46,918 bases of DNA from assembly GCA_017453335.1 (NCBI GenBank), contig JAFTKI010000007.1:1-46918 (forward strand), written 5' to 3'. Origin of the DNA: Clostridia bacterium (GTDB taxonomy: Bacteria > Bacillota_A > Clostridia > Oscillospirales > CAG-272). The notes beneath the pieces were generated by a model that searched no databases, had not been told where the DNA came from, and saw nothing but the letters and a program-made list of their open reading frames with translations. The translations under genes were made by a program, and so were the position numbers. Shown in pieces: positions 39,061 through 46,918 of this stretch. Each line of letters starts with the position of its first letter. The stretch's first letter is position 1.

Positions 39061-40730
39061 ATGCAGCTTTGCGGTGCAGATATTCTTGTAAAAACCTTGA
39101 TCGAACAAGGTGCCGAGACCGTTTTCGGGTATCCCGGCGGTCAAATTCTCAACGTATACGACAGCCTTTATAAATATCAAAACGAAATCCATCACGTTCT
39201 CTGTGCCCACGAGCAAGGTGCGGCACACGCAGCGGACGGTTACGCACGTACCACGGGAAAGGTCGGCGTGGTAATCTCTACCTCGGGCCCCGGGGCAACC
39301 AATCTTGTAACGGGCATTGCTACCGCCTATCTTGACTCGATTCCAATGGTCGCCATTTGCGGTAACGTCCCAACGACGCAGATCGGCACGGACAGCTTTC
39401 AGGAGATCGACATCACGGGCGTGACCCTTCCCATCACGAAGCACAATTATTTTGTCAGCAACGTAGCCGATCTGGCAGACACCGTGCGCGAGGCGTTCCG
39501 ACTTGCTAAGTCGGGCAGACCCGGCCCTGTACTGATCGACGTTCCCAAGGACGTGCAAATCGCAAAATGCGAATATGAAGCCGCGGCTCCCGTGGAAAAG
39601 GACGCTCCCTTTGCCGCGAAGGACGTGCGGATCAAAGAAGCGGCAGAGATCGTCAATTCTGCAAAACGCCCCTTTGTATACTTTGGTGGCGGCGTAATAA
39701 CATCCAACGCGCAGAATGAAGTTTTGGCACTCGCCGAAAAGATCGACGCACCAATCGGTTGCTCCTTGATGGGACTTTCGGCGATTCCCACCGATCATCC
39801 GCGATTTCTTGGAATGCAGGGGATGCACGGGCATTATGCATCTTCTATGTCGATGCACAACGCAGACGTGATCCTCTCCCTCGGCGTTCGGTTCAACGAC
39901 CGCGTGACGGGAAACCGCACGAAATTTGCGACGGGCGCCAAGATCGTTCACATCGACGTGGACGGCTCGGAGCTCTGCAAAACCGTCAACTCGGTATGCG
40001 GACTTCGCGGAGACGTAAAGCTTACCTTGCAAAAGCTTCTGCCTCTTTTGAATGAAGGAACAAAGCCCGAATGGATGGCTAAAGTGAATGCCTTCCGCGA
40101 GGAAGAAGAAACCTATCTTGATACCCGCGAGGGACTTACTCCTCGCAGTGCAATCTTGACCGTAAACAAGCATCTTGGAGAAAACACGGCGGTATGCACC
40201 GACGTCGGTCAGCATCAGATGTGGTCGGCGCAAAACCTTAACTTCAAAGTACCCCGTCGATTTATATCAAGCGGAGGACTTGGTACGATGGGCTTTGGCT
40301 TTGGTGCAGCAATAGGCGCGGCATTCGGCACAAGGGAGAGAAGCGTTTTAGTGACGGGTGACGGAAGCTTCGGTATGAATTTGAATGAACTTGCAACCGC
40401 AGTACGGTATAATGTCCCCGTTGTTGTTCTGATTATGAACAACGGTGTGCTCGGAATGGTTCGTCAATGGCAGACACTATTCTATAACAAGCATTATTCC
40501 AATACCGTTTTGGAACGCAAAACAGATTTTACTGCATTTGCCAAGTCCTTTGGTGCAGACGGTGAATCAGTAACCACTCTCGAAGAATTGGATGCAGCTT
40601 TCGGGCGGGCGTTCAAGACTGAAGGTCCTTACATAATCGATTGCAGAATCGACAAGGACGAATTCGTTCTTCCCATGCTCCCACCGGGCGGATGTATGGA
40701 TGATATTATTACGAAATTGGAGGTGGAACA

Positions 40731-40734
<4 letters not shown>
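39061..40734 (+). CDS. ilvB: Acetolactate synthase large subunit
   Basis: A 557-residue ThDP enzyme condensing pyruvate with pyruvate or 2-oxobutanoate for valine/leucine and isoleucine. The catalytic glutamate lies in CAHEQGAAHAADGYAR, the FAD/central domain follows, and the ThDP-Mg motif is GDGSFGMNLNELATAVRYNVP in part, ending in NNGVLGMVRQW. AAGGGGG precedes the start. It overlaps ilvN by 4 nt (ATGA), the usual coupling of the two subunits. Confidence 0.94.
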
Positions 40735-42276
<1,542 letters not shown>

Positions 42277-42290
42277 CGGGAGGTGGCACT

Positions 42291-43946
42291 ATGCCGAAGG
42301 AAAACGTAGTTACAGGGATTCAAAATGCGCCTCATCGCAGCTTGTTTCATGCTTTGGGGTTGACGGAAGAAGAACAAAAAAGACCTCTGATCGGCATCGT
42401 CAGCTCCTATAACGAGATCGTTCCGGGTCACATGAATCTCGACAAGATCGTGGATGCCGTCAAGCTCGGCGTTGCCATGGCGGGCGGTACGCCTATCGTG
42501 TTCCCCGCGATCGCCGTCTGCGACGGCATCGCGATGGGACACGTGGGCATGAAATACTCTCTCGTTACCCGCGACCTCATTGCAGACTCCACCGAGGCAA
42601 TGGCGCTGGCACACGGCTTTGACGGGCTCGTTATGGTGCCCAACTGCGACAAGAACGTACCCGGACTGCTCATGGCGGCGGCAAGAGTGAACATCCCTAC
42701 CGTCTTTGTCAGCGGAGGGCCGATGCTAGCGGGCAGAGTCGAGGGGAAAAAGACCAGCCTTTCCTCCATGTTCGAAGCGGTTGGCGCTTACAATGCGGGA
42801 AAGATCGACGGCGAAAAGCTTTATGAATACGAGTGCAAGACCTGCCCGACCTGTGGCTCCTGCTCGGGCATGTACACGGCAAACTCCATGAACTGCCTGA
42901 CCGAGGCGCTGGGAATGGGTCTACGCGGCAACGGCACGATCCCTGCCGTCTATTCCGCTCGCATCGAGCTTGCCAAGCACGCAGGTATGGCGGTGATGGA
43001 GCTGCTCAAAAAGAACGTCCGTCCCCGCGATATTATGACCAAGGAAGCGCTGATGAACGCTCTGACCGTGGATATGGCACTGGGATGCTCCACCAACAGC
43101 ATGCTGCACCTGCCCGCCATCGCCCACGAGTGCGGCATTGACCTGAGCCTTGATATTGCCAACGAGATCAGCGAAAAAACGCCCAATCTCTGTCATCTTG
43201 CGCCCGCAGGTCGCACCTATATGGAGGATCTGAACGAGGCGGGCGGCGTTTATGCCGTGATGAACGAGCTGACGAAAAAGGGATTGCTCCACACCGAGTG
43301 CATGACCGTGACGGGAAAAACCGTCGGCGAGAATATCGCAGGCTGTGTCAATCTCGACACGCAGGTCATCCGTCCGATTGAAAATCCATATAGCGAAACG
43401 GGTGGAATCGCGGTGCTCAAGGGCAATCTTGCGCCCGAGGGAAGCGTGGTCAAGCGCTCCGCCGTTCTCCCCGAAATGCTGGTGCACGAAGGTCCTGCAA
43501 AGGTGTTTGATTCCGAGGAAGAAGCGCAGGCGGCGATCAACGGCGGCAAAATCGTGGCGGGGGACGTAGTGGTCATCCGTTACGAAGGCCCCAAGGGAGG
43601 CCCCGGGATGCGAGAAATGCTGAACCCCACCTCCGCGATTATGGGCATGGGGCTTGGAAACAGCGTCGCCCTCATCACCGACGGACGCTTCAGCGGTGCA
43701 ACGAGAGGCGCTTGTATCGGTCACGTCACGCCCGAGGCAGCGTCGGGGGGCTTGATCGGCGTGGTGGAGGATGGCGATCTTATCCGCATCAACATCCCCG
43801 AGAACACCATTGAGCTTGCTGTGGACGAGGCAGTCCTCGCCGAGCGCATGAAGCATTTCGTGCCCAAAAAGAAACAGCTTTCCGGGTACCTCAAGCGCTA
43901 TGCCGCTTTGGTTTCGGGAGGCGCAACGGGAGCGATACTGAACTGA
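42291..43946 (+). CDS. ilvD: Dihydroxy-acid dehydratase
   Basis: A 551-residue iron-sulfur dehydratase giving the 2-oxo acids. Cluster cysteines appear in [15 protein letters not shown], in [20 protein letters not shown] (in part) and [12 protein letters not shown]. The C-terminal domain has the [19 protein letters not shown] signature. GGGAGGTGG lies before the ATG. Length is normal for the family. It completes the common isoleucine/valine branch; only the transaminase is missing from the operon. Confidence 0.94.
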   Translation: MPKENVVTGIQNAPHRSLFHALGLTEEEQKRPLIGIVSSYNEIVPGHMNLDKIVDAVKLGVAMAGGTPIVFPAIAVCDGIAMGHVGMKYSLVTRDLIADSTEAMALAHGFDGLVMVPNCDKNVPGLLMAAARVNIPTVFVSGGPMLAGRVEGKKTSLSSMFEAVGAYNAGKIDGEKLYEYECKTCPTCGSCSGMYTANSMNCLTEALGMGLRGNGTIPAVYSARIELAKHAGMAVMELLKKNVRPRDIMTKEALMNALTVDMALGCSTNSMLHLPAIAHECGIDLSLDIANEISEKTPNLCHLAPAGRTYMEDLNEAGGVYAVMNELTKKGLLHTECMTVTGKTVGENIAGCVNLDTQVIRPIENPYSETGGIAVLKGNLAPEGSVVKRSAVLPEMLVHEGPAKVFDSEEEAQAAINGGKIVAGDVVVIRYEGPKGGPGMREMLNPTSAIMGMGLGNSVALITDGRFSGATRGACIGHVTPEAASGGLIGVVEDGDLIRINIPENTIELAVDEAVLAERMKHFVPKKKQLSGYLKRYAALVSGGATGAILN

Positions 43947-43947
43947 T

Positions 43948-45120
43948 ATGAATGAATTAAAAGAAAAACTGGATACCCTCTGTATCTTCCGTGATCTGCT
44001 CAAAGACCCCGTGATCGCGGCATTGCAATCCTATTTTGAGACCCCTACAAGCTCAGGCTACTCCGCATTCGTTTCAAAGCTGTATTCCGCAAACGGCGGA
44101 AACCTCGGCGAGCACGTCAAGGACATCTGTACAAGCAACGAAAACGTCTACGTAAAGACCATCGGTCAAGGAAAAAAAGCGCCGCATTTTATGTATCGGA
44201 CGCTTCTTTCCGAGCTTGACGTTTTACAAGAGGTAACCGAGCTGACGGGCGAGGATCTGCGCGTGGAGATCGCTTACGACGGCAATCTGCCCGCATTCAG
44301 CACAACCTCGCTCCATCTCAAGGACATTTATCTGCACCGTGCCGAAAGCATCGGCAAATACGGCTACGGCATCTACGCAAAGCACCGTATGTTTTCGGTG
44401 GACGAGAGCGGTCTGATCACCCCCGTCCTATATCCTGACAAAACCGAGCTTTCGGAGCTCGTGGATTACGAGCGCGAGAGACGGATCGTTCTGGAGAATA
44501 CGCAAGCCCTTCTTGCGGGCAAGCCTGCGGCGAATATCCTGCTCTCGGGCGACGCGGGAACGGGCAAATCCTCTACGGTCAAGGCGGTTGCCAATGCGCT
44601 TTGGAACGAGGGGCTTCGTATCGTGGAGGTCAGAAAGGATCAGCTTCGTTTGATCCCACGGGTTCTTGACGAGCTCTCCGACAATCCGCTCAAATTCGTG
44701 CTGTTTATCGACGACCTCTCTTTTCTGAAGGACGACGACAATTTCAACGCCCTCAAGGCGGTGCTTGAGGGTTCGGTTACGGCGAAGTCCGACAACGTGG
44801 TGATCTACGCTACGAGCAACCGCCGCCATATGATCAAGGAAACCTTTTCCGACAGAGAGGGCGACGACGTACACCGTAATGATACGATGCAGGAGCTGGT
44901 TTCCCTCTCCGAGCGCTTCGGGCTTCACGTGAGCTTTTCCAAGCCAAGCAAAGAGAGCTTTTTGCATATCGTACAGCATCTGGCAAAAGAAAACGGTATC
45001 GATATGCCGAGCGAGGAGCTGGAGCTGCTTGCCGAGCGCTTTGCTCTGGAGCGCGGCGGCAGAAGCCCACGGCTCGCGCGCCAGCTTGTGGACTGCTTAT
45101 TAGCCCAGCACCGCCCCTGA
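43948..45120 (+). CDS. DUF815-family AAA+ ATP-binding protein
   Basis: A 390-residue protein of the DUF815 family. The Walker A motif is SGDAGTGKSS at about residues 200-209, the Walker B is FVLFIDDLSF, and a sensor-like VVIYATSNRRHMIKE follows, giving a complete AAA+ core in the C-terminal half. The N-terminal half is specific to the family. The ATG is one base after the ilvD stop, so it is the last gene of the amino acid operon, although its role there is unknown. The ribosome binding site is weak, which suggests translation coupled to ilvD. Confidence 0.85.
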   Translation: MNELKEKLDTLCIFRDLLKDPVIAALQSYFETPTSSGYSAFVSKLYSANGGNLGEHVKDICTSNENVYVKTIGQGKKAPHFMYRTLLSELDVLQEVTELTGEDLRVEIAYDGNLPAFSTTSLHLKDIYLHRAESIGKYGYGIYAKHRMFSVDESGLITPVLYPDKTELSELVDYERERRIVLENTQALLAGKPAANILLSGDAGTGKSSTVKAVANALWNEGLRIVEVRKDQLRLIPRVLDELSDNPLKFVLFIDDLSFLKDDDNFNALKAVLEGSVTAKSDNVVIYATSNRRHMIKETFSDREGDDVHRNDTMQELVSLSERFGLHVSFSKPSKESFLHIVQHLAKENGIDMPSEELELLAERFALERGGRSPRLARQLVDCLLAQHRP

Positions 45121-45135
45121 AAGCAACGCAAAAAA

Positions 45136-45176
45136 CAGACCCGTCACAGGCTTCCCTGTGACGGGGCTGATTTTTT
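45136..45176. terminator. Bidirectional terminator at the end of the amino acid operon
   Basis: CCCGTCACAGG (45140-45150) pairs with CCTGTGACGGG (45155-45165) around CTTC, with a further CAG/CTG pair below. TTTTTT (45171-45176) follows, and AAAAAA at 45130-45135 serves the convergent gene. Confidence 0.9.
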
Positions 45177-45190
45177 GTGCTACTACAGGT

Positions 45191-45880
45191 TCACGTTCCG
45201 TACGTAGGCGCGGTCTCCTTCTCGTTTGTGAGATACATGCTGTCGTACAGGTATAATTGGGGGCAGGTCAAGGTGCCCGCCTCACCCGCAAGATTCACAA
45301 CGGTGACCGAGGTAAAGTGCATGCAGAGGATCGCTACCAGCTGCGGAAACGGAAGGTTGAACAGGTGCGACAGCGTCGCAATGGAGGCGCCGCCATGGCT
45401 GAACATGGCAACCGCTTTGCAGGGCTCCTCGCCCGTGACGCGGTAGTATTCCCCCTCGCGAACGTACCCAAGGCTTGCAAGCCACGCGTCAACCCCGTCG
45501 GTGACGGTTTTGATCCTTTTAACCGCTTGGTTGGTGGCGTAGTCCTTGCTCTCTCGCCAATCCCTGTCTGTCAGTGTCTCTCCGTTGCGCACGTGACCGT
45601 TTGACATCGTCCACGGATGCCCGTTTGCGGGGAGCGGCTCGTCCGTCGTAGATCCCCACCCGATCTCACGCATAAAATCACACGGAACGACGTCAAGTCC
45701 GAGCAGCTCCGCCGTGTACGCGGCGGTCTGCATCGCGCGCCCATGCGTGGAAGCAAAGATGCGCTCGATGCCACTGTCGCGCAGGCGCTCGGCGGCTGCC
45801 GCCGCCTGCCGCTGTCCCAGCTCGGTCAGGCAGTCCTTCTCATAATCGGGGTGCCCGTGACGGACGAAATAGATCTTCAT
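45191..45880 (-). CDS. Histidine phosphatase family protein (phosphoglycerate mutase-like)
   Basis: A 229-residue protein with the phosphohistidine motif FVRHGHPDYE at the N-terminus, the second-arginine segment RIFASTHGRAMQTAAYTAEL in part, and the late histidine in AMFSHGGASIATL. These make a cytoplasmic phosphomonoesterase of the RHG superfamily; the substrate is unknown. The ATG at 45880 lies 9 nt after GGAGG; a TTG at 45886 is too close to it. It is convergent with the DUF815 gene and 41 nt downstream of the PHP gene. Confidence 0.88.
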   Translation of the reverse strand: MKIYFVRHGHPDYEKDCLTELGQRQAAAAAERLRDSGIERIFASTHGRAMQTAAYTAELLGLDVVPCDFMREIGWGSTTDEPLPANGHPWTMSNGHVRNGETLTDRDWRESKDYATNQAVKRIKTVTDGVDAWLASLGYVREGEYYRVTGEEPCKAVAMFSHGGASIATLSHLFNLPFPQLVAILCMHFTSVTVVNLAGEAGTLTCPQLYLYDSMYLTNEKETAPTYGT

Positions 45881-45921
45881 ATGCAAAATCCTCCGTATGC
45901 GATACAGGTACGGATTCCCGC

Positions 45922-46918
45922 TTATTTCTCGTAGGAAATGCCTTCGAGCTCATCCAGGAAGTAGGCTCTCGTATAGGCGCGCCCACCCTTTGCATCCTGT
46001 ACGGTGACGCGGAAATAGGGCTTCCACAGCATGTTCTTTTCAAACGAAGCTTCAAAATACGGATGCAGGTCAAAGCATACGCGCGTCAAGGGAGCATCCT
46101 CTGCCTTTTTGATCATGGACGTGCGGCGCTCGGTATTCACACGGATCAAGCTTGCCTCGGAGCATTCAACGACCAGTGTTTCCCCATCCAGATACAGCGC
46201 GTGGATCTCGGGTCCCGTGGAGGAGTAGAAATCTCCCTTCTCCAAGGAATCCATCACGACGGCGTAATCCAAGGACGGTGCCTTGAGCATCGTCCAGCCG
46301 CCAATCTCACTCTCCGAGCCGTATGCCCCGTGCATATCGTCGGTCGCCAAGGGAAATACGCGCTCGCCAAGCTCCAAAAGATCGATCAGGGGCTGCTCCG
46401 TTTCCACGCGTCCGAGCCCCACGGAGCCGTTGTTATGCACCTCGACCCCCCAAAAGCCCTTGAGATACGCATAGTCGGGATAATTCTGCCCCGAAAGCCC
46501 GGGATGGTTGAGTGCAATGAGAAAGCCCTCCTCTTTGGCACGGCGGATGATATCGTTGACGCACTCGTTGTTGTATTCGCGCGGATACTCGGTCGCCTTC
46601 ATCTTCTCGCTGATGTAAGGAAGGCTCGATTTCCAGTAGAGGTAGCTCATCGTAAAGAAGGAGATATCCGTCTTTTCGGGATCCTTGGAAAGGATATTGA
46701 GATGATACTGCTTGCTGTAACGGTAGGAAAGCCCCGGGATGTTTTTATTGACCGAGATCTCCGCTCCCGTAATGGGGAGAAAGTTCTCGTCGCGCAGGTC
46801 GTTGTGCGGAATGATGACCTCGTGATCGGTATACGCCACAATGGAATATCCATGCTCCATATACATTTTTTTGACCTCCTCGGGTGTTGCCAAGCCATCC
46901 GAGCAGGTGGTGTGAACG
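45922..46918 (-). CDS. PHP-domain metal-dependent phosphoesterase (5' end outside window)
   Basis: The frame is open to the window edge. Its first visible residues, VHTTCSDGLATPEEV, are the start of a PHP domain, whose preceding HxH histidine must lie just outside. TDHEV, GAEISV and LNHPG supply further metal ligands, and the remainder includes a C-terminal beta-type domain of about 100 residues. A TTG at 46893 would give a shorter protein but would lose the first ligands, so the gene is treated as truncated by the edge. Relatives occur in carbohydrate and phosphonate clusters; the substrate is unknown. Confidence 0.85.
   Translation of the reverse strand, partial: VHTTCSDGLATPEEVKKMYMEHGYSIVAYTDHEVIIPHNDLRDENFLPITGAEISVNKNIPGLSYRYSKQYHLNILSKDPEKTDISFFTMSYLYWKSSLPYISEKMKATEYPREYNNECVNDIIRRAKEEGFLIALNHPGLSGQNYPDYAYLKGFWGVEVHNNGSVGLGRVETEQPLIDLLELGERVFPLATDDMHGAYGSESEIGGWTMLKAPSLDYAVVMDSLEKGDFYSSTGPEIHALYLDGETLVVECSEASLIRVNTERRTSMIKKAEDAPLTRVCFDLHPYFEASFEKNMLWKPYFRVTVQDAKGGRAYTRAYFLDELEGISYEK

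Noticed and set aside
46893..46895. TTG at 46893 as the start of the PHP gene
   Set aside because: The frame stays open to the window edge and the residues before it, VHTTCSDG, are part of the PHP metal site.

Overview
The window looks like a chromosomal segment of an anaerobic, probably gut-associated member of the Clostridia (Bacillota). The support is a T-box leader in front of the leucine/isoleucine/valine genes, strong GGAGG-type ribosome binding sites, a GGGtGRT-family protein, a YitT membrane protein, a glycyl radical enzyme and many intracellular glycosidases. No rRNA, tRNA, CRISPR array, transposase or phage structural gene was seen. The species cannot be named from the sequence alone.

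Layout. 1-1.3 kb: the tail of an unknown gene and the GGGtGRT protein. 1.3-4.5 kb: a nitrilase/glycerophosphodiesterase fusion divergent from a LysR regulator, then a YitT protein. 5-6.4 kb: an AT-rich accessory pair, an XRE repressor-like protein and an RNase III with two double-stranded RNA binding domains, behind a folded leader. 6.7-29.2 kb: a long carbohydrate-use region, almost all on the minus strand. It holds a GH39-like enzyme; an AraC-controlled operon (M55 peptidase, sugar isomerase, a TIM-barrel-like protein, an FAD oxidoreductase, and decayed pfkB and aldolase genes); GH78; GH42; two metallo-beta-lactamase-fold hydrolases; and an operon of a glycyl radical enzyme with two GH20 hexosaminidases, divergent from its own AraC regulator. 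29.8-32.4 kb: an exported GH31 enzyme. 32.6-45.1 kb: a leucine T-box followed by ilvA-ridA-leuACDB-ilvBNCD and a DUF815 ATPase. 45.2 kb to the end: a histidine phosphatase and a PHP-domain protein cut by the window edge.

How it works together. The glycosidases (GH20, GH39, GH42, GH78, mostly without signal peptides) suggest uptake of oligosaccharides and trimming inside the cell, but no transporter lies in the window. Each AraC-type regulator is accompanied by candidate operator repeats placed just upstream of good -35 boxes. The amino acid operon covers nearly the whole route to isoleucine, valine and leucine except the transaminase, and is governed by one leader whose specifier reads CUC (Leu).

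The most unusual features are: (i) five intact copies and one broken copy of a dispersed hairpin whose stem sequence is conserved and shows compensatory base changes, each lying just behind a gene or gene remnant; (ii) a glycyl radical enzyme that lacks the usual Cys-x-Glu active-site pair; (iii) the RNase III with two dsRNA-binding domains and its own long hairpin leader; (iv) a shared 14-nt AraC operator-like motif with the same 5-nt spacing to two promoters; and (v) two copies of a 190-nt repeat that carries the last 12 codons of a GGGtGRT gene.
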